Position numbers and translations under genes: made by a program
Shown here: positions 45,485 to 53,956 of the stretch, piece by piece
Layout: the number at the start of each line of letters is the position of its first letter
Numbering within the stretch: position 1 is the stretch's first letter
NCBI RefSeq assembly: GCF_001611675.1
Contig: NZ_CP014766.1
Location: 3,844,001 to 3,908,000 of the forward strand
Origin: Pontibacter akesuensis
GTDB lineage: Bacteria; Bacteroidota; Bacteroidia; Cytophagales; Hymenobacteraceae
Length of the DNA stretch: 64,000 nt
Direction: 5' to 3'
Notes under the pieces: generated by a model
Told to the model about the DNA's origin: nothing
The model's database searches: none
The model's input: the letters and a program-made list of their open reading frames with translations, nothing else

Positions 45485-45853
45485 TTATATTTCTACTTCA
45501 ACTTCTTTTACTCCGTCTTCTGGCGGCCCAAACCTTAACGTTGCTTTTGCACCTTTCATAAAATCAGCTTCAGTTAGAACTGGTTTTACTGTTTTGAAGA
45601 GAATTTCAGCGTTTGGACCATACATATAGAGAAATCCATCGCTGTAGTCCACTGCGATTTCATGACCGTCATATTCTCCTACTCCCTCTTCTCCTATTAC
45701 TTCTTCAAGCTTATCTTCTAGAGCGTGAAGTGGTTCAAGCTTTTCAATACCATAATCGAATCTGACAATGACAGCATGTTCTGGCTCATTATTTTTTGAT
45801 TTCTCTTCTTGCTGGGTTTGCGGTTTCCCAAACAGTTTGTCAAAAAATCCCAT
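45485..45853 (-). CDS. Array 2 gene: small conserved soluble protein
   Basis: A 122-residue protein with a MGFFDKLFGK start. The core VIVRFDYGIEKLEPLHALEDKLE, VDYSDGFLYMYGPNAEILF and ATLRFGPPEDGVKEVEVEI is a pattern I recall as a widespread hypothetical, often annotated without function. No signal peptide. Confidence 0.72.
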   Translation of the reverse strand: MGFFDKLFGKPQTQQEEKSKNNEPEHAVIVRFDYGIEKLEPLHALEDKLEEVIGEEGVGEYDGHEIAVDYSDGFLYMYGPNAEILFKTVKPVLTEADFMKGAKATLRFGPPEDGVKEVEVEI

Positions 45854-45875
45854 TCTTATTAATAATTTAAATGAT

Positions 45876-45944
45876 GGCCAACGGACTTGTGTAGACGACT
45901 TGCGAGGCTTTCAGCCGAAGCATGAGGTATACACGTGGTTAGCG
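45876..45944 (-). repeat. attC-like site, array 2 (b), overlapping the HEAT gene end
   Basis: On the minus strand: boxes CGCTAAC and GTTGGCC; arms GTGTATAC and GTCTACAC pair with one mismatch, as in site 1 of array 1; the HEAT-repeat gene stops inside the site. Confidence 0.72.
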
Positions 45945-46592
45945 GTCTGTGCTTTTAGTAAACGTGTATCGTTTTTCGATTTCTTCTATTGCAAGTTTCG
46001 CTGATAACTTAACATCTCTTTTTCTACTACTCAAGAGATTTTGGATGTAGGGTATAGCTCTAAGAGTACCAACTTTATTAAGTGCTGCGTTGGCATAAGT
46101 TAAATCATCTGGGTCAGTTGAATTATTAAGAACTTCAATCAAGGCATTCTCTGCTTCTTCATCTGATGATTGTTTTAAAGCGGAAATAGCACTGTGTCTG
46201 ATTAACCACTTCTCGCTTTTCATTGCTTTGATGATAGGCCGCAAATCCGTGCCTTTTGGCTTCTTCAAATCTGCAACTCTGTCAAGTAGTGCAGAAATTA
46301 CATATTTATCCGTTTCCTTTTCAATCCGCTGTATCAAAAAGTTAATAGCGGTTATATCTCCTGTATTTTTTGCAATGTGTCCTAAGATGAAATAGACTCT
46401 ATCTCTTTTCTTCTTATTCTTCTCTTTCTCAATAAAATCTATCAATTGAGGAATGTAACTTTCATTTTCCTGTTTTTCAGCTTCTCTAAATGCTTGCCAA
46501 GAAATGGTTTTACTACTGTCATAGCCAGCTTCCATATTATGGTCACTGTCATTGCCCATTCTTTCAATCAAATTGAGTAGATATTCTTCCAT
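45939..46592 (-). CDS. Array 2 gene: HEAT-repeat protein
   Basis: A 217-residue alpha-solenoid. Repeats of about 30 residues (IDFIEKEKNKKKRDRVYFILGHIAKNTG, LIRHSAISALKQSSDEEAENALIEVLNN) are typical of HEAT/PBS-lyase-like repeats and mediate protein contacts. No signal peptide. Confidence 0.82.
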   Translation of the reverse strand: MEEYLLNLIERMGNDSDHNMEAGYDSSKTISWQAFREAEKQENESYIPQLIDFIEKEKNKKKRDRVYFILGHIAKNTGDITAINFLIQRIEKETDKYVISALLDRVADLKKPKGTDLRPIIKAMKSEKWLIRHSAISALKQSSDEEAENALIEVLNNSTDPDDLTYANAALNKVGTLRAIPYIQNLLSSRKRDVKLSAKLAIEEIEKRYTFTKSTDR

Positions 46593-46611
46593 TTTTCTTC
46601 TTTTGCATTCC

Positions 46612-46679
46612 CGCTAACGTACTCGTACATGAGGTGAGCAAGGCGTCAGCCGAAGCTTTGCTCATGTGCTTTGTTAGGT
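46612..46679 (-). repeat. attC-like site, array 2 (a)
   Basis: On the minus strand: boxes ACCTAAC and GTTAGCG; arms AAAGCACATGAG and CTCATGTACGAG pair; centre GCTTCGGCTGACGCCTTGC. One of the clearest sites. Confidence 0.76.
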
Positions 46680-46682
46680 GAT

Positions 46683-47153
46683 TTAATCTTCTCTAAATAT
46701 ATTTACTGACAATGAAAGCCTATTTTTCCCGATGTCAACTATTTCTCTTCTTGATAGTGGAATACTATATCCATAGGTAAAATGTATAAGCCCAAAAATA
46801 GAAATGCCTGCTTCTGGCAGAATCCTAAAATCATTTTGTCCTTGGCTGGTATAATGGATTACTCCAAGCCTTGTAACTGTTAAAATAAATGGGTTGTACT
46901 CAATGAATCCTTTGGCACCCACAGCCAACTTTTCTTCAACAAGCCCTACATCTGCACCTATCCCATATCCCAATGCTGGAATGTGAACATTGCCATAGTT
47001 TTTACCATAGATAATTCCTAACTGTAAGAAGTGACTGTTGGCATATGAATATCCAGTAGTCAAACCTGTTCTATAATTATCAGGTCCTTGAGCATAACTT
47101 ACAGATATATGTGCAAGTAAGAAAGCGAGCAAGAAGTAGACCTTTTTTTTCAT
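46683..47153 (-). CDS. Array 2 gene: secreted beta-barrel-like protein
   Basis: A 156-residue protein with a signal peptide (VYFLLAFLLAHISVSYAQG) and short alternating strands (FLQLGIIYGKNYGNVHIPALGYGIGADVG shortened), like a small outer-membrane barrel. The first cassette of array 2, 13 bases from its 5' boundary box. The family is unknown to me. Confidence 0.66.
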   Translation of the reverse strand: MKKKVYFLLAFLLAHISVSYAQGPDNYRTGLTTGYSYANSHFLQLGIIYGKNYGNVHIPALGYGIGADVGLVEEKLAVGAKGFIEYNPFILTVTRLGVIHYTSQGQNDFRILPEAGISIFGLIHFTYGYSIPLSRREIVDIGKNRLSLSVNIFRED

Positions 47154-47506
47154 AATTTCTTATACCACCTAACTACCTGCTAAACGACAACATACGCTTA
47201 TCTGCACTATGTACGAAGGTGGTTTGTTCCATTCTTGTGGCAGCATTTGTCCTTTTAGCGGCTGTGTTATTTGTTTCCGTTCTCAGATCATTCTTCTTCA
47301 ATATAAGCATTTTCGCGACACTCCCTGCTTTCTAGACTTCAGTTAAGGCAAGGGTGACCCAAAAGCTCGGGAATAGGGAGTGTGCTATTGGTTAAAGGGT
47401 CTTTCTAAGCACCAACACATGCGCCACCTTTCTCTTTTGGAGTAGAAACTGATCTATAAAAGGTTGTTGCAAGGGTAAAAGCACGGCCAGGCAGTGCAAT
47501 TCCCAT

Positions 47507-47544
47507 AGCCGTATATAAGCGTTTATAAGCGGGTATACACGGCT
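47507..47544. other. Xer-like palindromic site outside array 2
   Basis: AGCCGTATATA and TATACACGGCT form 11-base inverted arms around a 16-base spacer. Its reverse complement contains AGCCGTGTATAC plus CGC, as at 24259-24275. The two sites bracket the region holding both arrays. Confidence 0.55.
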
Positions 47545-47660
47545 AAGGGCTTAAATGCAGCTTGTTTGGGTAACTCAATGCAAAGGGAGCATGAGCAGAT
47601 GTACCTTCCAGCAGGCATTTGCCTCAGTATTCGGTGCAATTACTGTCGGTTGCTCTAGGT

Positions 47661-48120
47661 TGCCCTGCGTTGCTGGTCAGTTGCATATTCCCGGCACCCG
47701 AAGAGCAACCCAGAATCAAACAGGTACCAGACCGCCGCCGCTTTTAGGTGTCCCAAGAAAAGGCCGTTTTAACGATATTTGTGAGGGGTATTTAAAATTT
47801 GTGCTTGGTGAGTACCGAACTGCCGTCTCATTAATCAAACCGACGTTTTGATTAATGAGACGAGTTGGTGATATAGTATAGCAGCTTTACTTCTAGAGCA
47901 TAGCTACAGGCATTGATTAGAGAGGGGAGGCCAAGAGGGTAGGAGCAGGTAGCGCTAGAAAGTAAGATGCATGGTGCCTGTTGAGGGTCAACTCTGCCTA
48001 CTTATGGGGCGTGTCCGAATAGTGTCCGAAGTACATAGAAAAGGCCTTCAGCTGCTGTTGAAGGCCTTTTCAAGTAGGCCGAAGGGGTGAATTATCGAAC
48101 CTTTTCCAAAGGGGCTTGGC
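47661..48120 (+). repeat. Dispersed repeat family, copy A
   Basis: Shares long blocks with copy B (53213): TGCCCTGCGTTGCT at the start, GGCCGTTTTA, a CCGTCTCA hairpin (perfect 16-bp stem at 47824-47862), GTGTCCGAATAGTGTCCGAAG, a GGCCTT terminator-like hairpin and a tRNA-3'-like tail GAAGGGGTGAATTATCGAAC. Non-coding. Confidence 0.75.
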
Positions 48121-48306
48121 TATTCTGGTAACTTATCTTCACATAGAATGGTAATGAAAGGACAGATAGATCCTGTTATCTACACGGTCATTTAGACCTT
48201 TTTCATCTTAAAAGCAGTTAATATTTTGGCATTTTGTGTGCCGATAATCCATAGATTTTTAATGTGTCTTCAATAGAAGTGAAGCATGTTATCGCTACTC
48301 TGTTGC

Positions 48307-50685
48307 CTACTCAGATTTTAAATTGTCAATTGGGTTGGTATTGGCAGCTTTCCATGTCTGTGACAGTATGGTCGTGAGCCCTAGTACAAGTACAATTCCT
48401 AAACTGATGCTTACATCTATAAAACTAACCTGTATGCTATAATGCTGCATATCTGCTAATAGGTGTGAAAAAAGATAATACATGGCCGGAACAGTAATGA
48501 TACTAGCTATTGCCATCATAATCATGAAATTTTTTGAAAGAAGAAGTACCAGGCTTTCTGTAGATGCTCCCATAATCTTTCTTATGCTTATCTCTTTGTA
48601 GCGCTTTCTGGTTGAAAAGGACACCATACCTAATAAACCAAGGCAGGTTACTGTAATGGCCAATAATCCTAAGAAGCCCCACAACCTGATAAGCAAATTA
48701 TAGAAACTGTAGGCTTGCTTGATTTCTTCAGAGAAAAGCTGCGCGGTAAAATCTCCGTCTCCGCCGATGTTTTTCCAAAGCGTTTCCATCGTTTTTAAGC
48801 TACCTGCAACATCATTTGTTTCTAATTTTAAATTGGCATAGCTGAATTTGGTTGGGTCATATTCAAAGTAAAAGGGCTTGATAGCTTCTTTGAGGCCAGC
48901 ATAGTGAAAGTTCTTCAAGATGCCAGCAACCTGCACTTCTCTTCCATCAGTTAAAGCAAATGATTTGCCTATTGCGGCAAGTGGGTCTTTCGTGCTCAGT
49001 TTTTTGGCAAACTCTTCATTTACAACTATAAGGTGCGCATTCTTTAACTTATCGTCGCTGAAACTACTACCTGCCAGCAACTCTAATTTCATATTTTGAA
49101 TAAAAGCTTCGTCCACTGCCATAGAAGAGGCCTCCAGTGAATCTGCCTGAAATGAGATGTTGATCTTATGTTCTGGAGCTGAGCCTACTCCCAAAATATG
49201 TGATGACATAGAGACGCTCTGTACAGAGAGCAGATTGCCATATTCGTGTTTAAATATCTGCTGATTGACATTTTGTAATTCTACATCTAGTACATTTTCT
49301 GATTCAAATCCGAAGTCATAGTTTACAGAATAATGCTGCTGTCGTAGCATGATAACAACAGCCATTGTAAAGCCAATAGAAAACATGAATTGAGTGATCA
49401 GAACAGCATTTCGGAAGTACGAACGACCACTGGCTTTCACTTCTTTCCCTTTCATGGCATCTATAGGCGGTATGTTTATGAAGTATAGCGCTGGTATGAT
49501 ACCCGTAACAACACCTACAAGCAATGCAAAAACTATGAAGCCGGTAAAAGTAACCCTACTAGGTGATAGATCAATTGGAGGAATTTCTACCATCTGATAA
49601 ATATAGTCAGTAGGAATAACTTCAAATATCACATACGCTATAAGCAGCGCCACCAGCACCACTATAGTTGATTCTATAATGAATTGGGAAAAGATGTGAT
49701 GCACTTGTCCCCCCAACACCTTTCTCACGCCTACTTCTTTCATACGCTCCAGCGATTGTGCAATGGATAAGTTGATAAAGTTTGAACAGGCAGGAACCAG
49801 CACGATCAAGGTGATAAGGCCGGTTACAAAAAGCAGGAGCTTATCCCATGTAAGCCCCAATGAATCGTACAGTTGAGGGCCTGGTACAATATCGTTTAAT
49901 TGCTGGAGATGAAAAGAAGCTTTTATTTCCTGGTTGGTATACTGCCTTTTTGCTACTTCATCCAGGTTGTGTTGTATGGTAGGTACCTTAGCGTCTTCAG
50001 AAATACGCATATATACATAGGAGCCACTAAAAGAGCTCCAGTCTTTTTCATCCTGCAAAAAAGCGGTGCCTTTATTAGACAATAAGGTGGCAAAAGAAGC
50101 AACAGCTTCAAACTGCATATGGGAATTATCGGGGAGGTCTTTTAAGATACCGGTAACCAAAAAATTACCATATCCATCCATTTTGATCATTTCTCCCATA
50201 GCGTCTTTGCTACCGAATAGCTTTTCAGCTTCCGTCTCCGTTAAAACGATCGTATTTGGTCTGGAAAGCGCTGTTGTCTTGCTACCTTGTACTAATGGAA
50301 AGTTGAAGATCTCAAAGAATCCAGGATCAGCAAAATAACCTGCCAGTTCAATCTTCTTTTCTCGATAGATTGCTTCTCCGTTAAGTGATCGATGAATACG
50401 AGCTACTTTCTCTATCCCCGTAAAGCTATTCTCTAACTGTTGCGCAAGTGCCATAGGGGCTGAGGCATACCGGGGATTGTCTTTTTTGTCATTTACCTGT
50501 GTGGTTACCCTATAGATGCGTTCGTTATGCGGATGGAAGTTATCGAACCTGAACAGGAAAGCTAACAGGGCTATAAACAGCAAACTCAGGTACATCCCCA
50601 GGGCCATACCTACCACGTTCAGTATCGTGAATAGTTTGTTTTTATATAAAATCCGGCAGGCGATTTTGACAAAACTCTTGAGCAT
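48307..50685 (-). CDS. FtsX-like ABC transporter permease, orphan
   Basis: A 792-residue permease of the same Bacteroidota family as the one at 35983: N-terminal helix (LFTILNVVGMALGMYLSLLF), FtsX core (NFINLSIAQSLERMKEVGVRKVLGG), second FtsX module (TRKRYKEISIRKIMGAS). No ATPase gene adjacent. Confidence 0.9.
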   Translation of the reverse strand: MLKSFVKIACRILYKNKLFTILNVVGMALGMYLSLLFIALLAFLFRFDNFHPHNERIYRVTTQVNDKKDNPRYASAPMALAQQLENSFTGIEKVARIHRSLNGEAIYREKKIELAGYFADPGFFEIFNFPLVQGSKTTALSRPNTIVLTETEAEKLFGSKDAMGEMIKMDGYGNFLVTGILKDLPDNSHMQFEAVASFATLLSNKGTAFLQDEKDWSSFSGSYVYMRISEDAKVPTIQHNLDEVAKRQYTNQEIKASFHLQQLNDIVPGPQLYDSLGLTWDKLLLFVTGLITLIVLVPACSNFINLSIAQSLERMKEVGVRKVLGGQVHHIFSQFIIESTIVVLVALLIAYVIFEVIPTDYIYQMVEIPPIDLSPSRVTFTGFIVFALLVGVVTGIIPALYFINIPPIDAMKGKEVKASGRSYFRNAVLITQFMFSIGFTMAVVIMLRQQHYSVNYDFGFESENVLDVELQNVNQQIFKHEYGNLLSVQSVSMSSHILGVGSAPEHKINISFQADSLEASSMAVDEAFIQNMKLELLAGSSFSDDKLKNAHLIVVNEEFAKKLSTKDPLAAIGKSFALTDGREVQVAGILKNFHYAGLKEAIKPFYFEYDPTKFSYANLKLETNDVAGSLKTMETLWKNIGGDGDFTAQLFSEEIKQAYSFYNLLIRLWGFLGLLAITVTCLGLLGMVSFSTRKRYKEISIRKIMGASTESLVLLLSKNFMIMMAIASIITVPAMYYLFSHLLADMQHYSIQVSFIDVSISLGIVLVLGLTTILSQTWKAANTNPIDNLKSE

Positions 50686-51363
50686 ATGAGTGGCTGTTAG
50701 AATGGTTTATGTTAAGGAAATGGCTTTCGCATTGCCCGTTAAAAGTGAGAATTGAAGGTAAATTCACTGGGGCTGTAACACAAAATAAAGTGACGAAAGC
50801 ACTAAAGTATGGGACAAATAGAGACTCTGGAAAGCTCTATTTAAAGTAGATGTTCAGTTACCAAACCTTGTAAGATGCTTGCGACTACTTAGCCTGTATA
50901 GGTAGGCAAGGAAACCAACAGAAGGGGAAATTTATTGAACCAAAAAAGCCGCTCCATTTGATATGGAGTGGCTTTTTTGCTGTAGTAGACCGAAGGGGTG
51001 AAATATCGTGCCTTATCCACAGTGATTTGGGCACCCTGGGTATGTATTTGGAAGTGGGAGAGGAGCGGTAAAATCCTGTTCAACAGTAGAATTAAGTGCC
51101 TAACTAATCATCTCTGATGTTATCGGCCACAAATCAGTAAGGCTCCTGTTGAAGAGTAGCCTTACTGGTTACACATCTCTTTTATGTTCAGCAGAGAGTT
51201 ATTAAGGACATAGTCATTGCTTTAGATTGCTCCCGAATGTGGTCCATTGCCTCTGCTTGTTCCTGCTTGCCTTTGTCCCGGAAATAGAGGGAATAATGAG
51301 ACGAATTGGGAAAGGGCTTATTAAAGACTTTTCATACCGCAAGCTGCCTTCACAGGAATCGCT
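50686..51363 (+). other. 678-base non-coding region with repeat copy C
   Basis: No supported gene. It holds repeat copy C (50946-51150); otherwise AT-rich sequence between two minus-strand genes. Confidence 0.45.
50946..51150 (+). repeat. Dispersed repeat family, copy C
   Basis: A perfect-stem terminator-like hairpin (AAGCCGCTCCA/TGGAGTGGCTT) followed by TAGTAGACCGAAGGGGTG and ATATCGTGCCTTATCCACAG, then GTATGTATTTGGAAGTGGG, as in copy B. It also resembles the terminator plus tRNA-Glu 3' end at 60861-60920. Confidence 0.65.
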
Positions 51364-52950
51364 TCAAGCCTCCTGCCGCCTCAGGTAAACGGTAAAGGTT
51401 GTTCCCTTGCCCAAGACGCTCTGCACAGCAATACTGCCCCCGGCGTTCTCCACTATTCGCTTAACCATGAAAAGGCCGATGCCGGATCCCTCCACATGAT
51501 CATGGAGGCGCCTGAACATGCCAAACAGCTGCCCCTGTTGCTCGGCACTTATCCCAAGACCGTTATCCTGCCCAGCAAACACGGTGTGAGCACCCTCTTC
51601 GCGGCAGCTTACCCGGACCATGGGAGGCCGTTCCGGATGGCGGTACTTGACGGCGTTAGAAATCAGGTTGTAGACGATGCTCCGCAGGTTCTTGCTGGAG
51701 AAGGCTATGGTCCCACAGCCGTCCAGGTCTGTCTCTACTTTAGCTCCCGAGGTTCGAATCGGCTGCTCCATATCCAGAAGCACCTCATGCACTACTTTGG
51801 CGATATCCACTTGGGAGATTTCACCGGTATGCTCATTCTGCAGCTTGCTTACATCCGTCAGGTGGGTGATTGTTTTCCTAAAGCGGTTTACTGCACCCTG
51901 CATCAGGGACAGAATCTGTTGGGTGCTGCTCAAGTTAAGGTTGCCGTTGCCCAGATCGTCGACAAGCAGGTGAAGGAGCCCTTCAATGTTGGCGATGGGA
52001 GCCTTTAAGTCGTGGGATGCCGTATAGATGAAATTATCCAGGTCCGCGTTGGAGTGGGCGAGCTGCTGGTTAGCCAAGAGCAGACTACGGTTGGCGGCGG
52101 CCAGCTCTGCTGTCACATGCTGCAACTGCTCCTCGAACTGCTTGCGCCGGGTGATATCGCTGCAAGACCCTACGTACCCAACGAAGGTGCCGTTACCGCT
52201 GTAACGGGGCACGCCCTCTGCCGAGCACCAGTGGACGGTTCCGTCAGCATGGAGTATCCGGAAATCCGCCTGGTAGTTGGCGCGGTTTCGCGCACTCTGG
52301 TGGAGCTCGCTCAAAACCCGCTCCCTGTCCTCCTCCAGAACAAAAAGAGCCCAGCCCTGCCCCAGGTGATCCTCAAACTTTCTGCCCGTCCAGTCAATCC
52401 ACGTTTGGTTGACATAGGTGACGGCGCCGACTGTGGACGTCATCCACAGCGCCACAGGGGAGGTGTGCGCGAGCCCCTGCAGCAGCACCTCGTTCTGGTC
52501 CCCTTTCTGACGTTCCGTTACCTGCTGGGTGACGTTGGTTACCCGGTGGACGATGTAGAGCACATGGCCTTCCTGGTCGAGCACCGGCGTGTTCAGGGGC
52601 AGCCAGTAGCGTGTCTCAAACCCGCCTCCCAGTTCATTGGGACGGGGCACGTCATAGTGCTGCACGGGCATTTCATGCGGCCGGCCGGTGGAGAGCACCT
52701 GCTGCAGAGAGGAGTTTAGGTTGGCTACGGCATTGGCGTCCGGCACATCAGGGTTATCGGGGAAAGCCTGGAATACATGCTTCCCCACGATATTGCCTCT
52801 TGTCGTCAGAGTTGCCTCCAGGTAAGCGTCACTCACTGCCAGTATGAACAGCTTAGTGGACAGGATCAGGTACAGTTCAGGCAAGGCCTCAAATACCTTC
52901 TGGAAGGGGAACGCTTCCCCACCCGGGGACGCCGAAAAAGTGTGTGCCAT
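51364..52950 (-). CDS. PAS-domain sensor histidine kinase
   Basis: A 528-residue soluble kinase with two PAS domains (about residues 15-150 and 155-280; the second has WTGRKFEDHLG and VGYVGSCSDITRRKQ), a coiled segment, a HisKA domain with SHDLKAPIANIEGL (histidine 313) and a HATPase domain (NLISNAVKYRHPE, DNGLGI, GSGIGLFMVKRIVENAGG). No membrane helix and no response regulator next to it. I use the ATG at 52950 over a TTG at 52977. Confidence 0.9.
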   Translation of the reverse strand: MAHTFSASPGGEAFPFQKVFEALPELYLILSTKLFILAVSDAYLEATLTTRGNIVGKHVFQAFPDNPDVPDANAVANLNSSLQQVLSTGRPHEMPVQHYDVPRPNELGGGFETRYWLPLNTPVLDQEGHVLYIVHRVTNVTQQVTERQKGDQNEVLLQGLAHTSPVALWMTSTVGAVTYVNQTWIDWTGRKFEDHLGQGWALFVLEEDRERVLSELHQSARNRANYQADFRILHADGTVHWCSAEGVPRYSGNGTFVGYVGSCSDITRRKQFEEQLQHVTAELAAANRSLLLANQQLAHSNADLDNFIYTASHDLKAPIANIEGLLHLLVDDLGNGNLNLSSTQQILSLMQGAVNRFRKTITHLTDVSKLQNEHTGEISQVDIAKVVHEVLLDMEQPIRTSGAKVETDLDGCGTIAFSSKNLRSIVYNLISNAVKYRHPERPPMVRVSCREEGAHTVFAGQDNGLGISAEQQGQLFGMFRRLHDHVEGSGIGLFMVKRIVENAGGSIAVQSVLGKGTTFTVYLRRQEA

Positions 52951-53956
52951 CAAGGACCAAGTTAATAAATTTCCCAAAAGAAATGAAGAACATCCGAGTT
53001 TTGGATCGCTTCTGCCATATCCTCACCTTTGCATAATGATTTGAGATACCGCCATATTTTTCCTCACAAGGAGTCTGCCAATTTATGCCTTGCTTGCTAT
53101 TCGGTTTTTCATTGATGGGACTCTCTCTGAATAAATGCTCTTTGCATACTGTCTCCGGAAACGCTGGAACTTTGAAGCGGAAAACAAAAGCTTTAAAAAC
53201 TTTCCTTATCGGTGCCCTGCGTTGCTCAAGGTTGCTCTTGTCCCAGCAGGAGCTGTCTCAGACTATAAGCGGCTGTAGCATGCTTGCTGCCGCCTGAAGA
53301 GCCAGCCAAATTATAACAGGGTCGAAACCACCGCCACCGCTTTTCCTTGTATCATGAAACGGCCGTTTTAGCGATACTTGTAAGCGGTATACAAAATTTA
53401 TGTTTAGTGCGTCCCGAATTGCCGTCTCACAAATCAATATTTTGATTTTGAGATGAGTTGGTGATACAGTAGAGCAGCTTATCTTCTAACACCTATCTCC
53501 AGGCATCAGAAGGAGGGAAGAGGTAAAGAAAGTAGGAGCAGGTCGTGCTAGAAGATGAAAGGAAGAATAAAGATGCGTAAGCTCCAGTTGAGGGTCAAGT
53601 CAGCCAACTTATGGGGAGCGTACGATAATCATGCGCAGCTTTAGCGTCCGAATAGTGTCCGAAGCTAAAGAAAAAAGGCCCTCAGCTGCTGCTGAGGGCC
53701 TTTCGTGTAGACCGTAGGAATGAATTATCGAACCTTTTCCACAGGGATTTGATGGCCGTAAGTATGTATATTGAGGTGGGAGAGGAGGGGTAAATCTCTT
53801 TCCATCAGCAGCATTGTGTGCTTGTTCATCATAATAAATGTTATCATCCACAAAAAACTATGGCTCCTTACCAACATGAGTATTAATTGTTATAGTCTGC
53901 TTTTACATTCACCATGTCGGTTAAATAGCAGCCTCTCTCAGAAGGGTGTCGCGCCT
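52951..53956 (+). other. 1.0-kb non-coding region with repeat copy B
   Basis: No supported gene. Copy B of the dispersed repeat occupies about 53213-53870. A plus frame at 53085-53297 has no protein features. Confidence 0.45.
53213..53870 (+). repeat. Dispersed repeat family, copy B
   Basis: The longest copy. Same order as copy A: TGCCCTGCGTTGCT, GGCCGTTTTA, the GTCTCA...TGAGATG hairpin (53423-53454), GTCCGAATAGTGTCCGAAG, the GGCCCTCAGC/GCTGAGGGCC hairpin, then GTAGACCGTAGGAATGAATT and CGAACCTTTTCCACAG. Its distal part matches copy C. Confidence 0.75.

Larger units (their letters stand above)
43770..47173 (-). mobile_element. Integron-like cassette array 2 (inverted)
   Basis: Five minus-strand genes separated by four attC-like sites whose orientation (box RYYYAAC then GTTRRRY when read on the minus strand) matches gene direction. 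Centres such as GCTTCGGCTACGCCTCGC are shared with array 1. The first cassette begins at the half-box ACCTAAC (47167-47173, GTTAGGT on the minus strand). No recombinase is adjacent. Confidence 0.7.
47174..48306 (+). other. 1.1-kb non-coding stretch bounding array 2
   Basis: Contains the palindromic site at 47507-47544 and repeat copy A (47661-48120). A plus frame at 47555-47851 (98 codons) lies over the repeat and has no protein features. Confidence 0.5.

Noticed and set aside
47555-47851. 98-codon plus frame before repeat copy A
   Set aside because: It overlaps the repeat hairpin, has no conserved motif and its composition is not protein-like.
48061-48120. A functional tRNA gene at the end of repeat copies
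   Set aside because: Only a tRNA 3'-end-like piece is present; no anticodon arm or D arm can be built.
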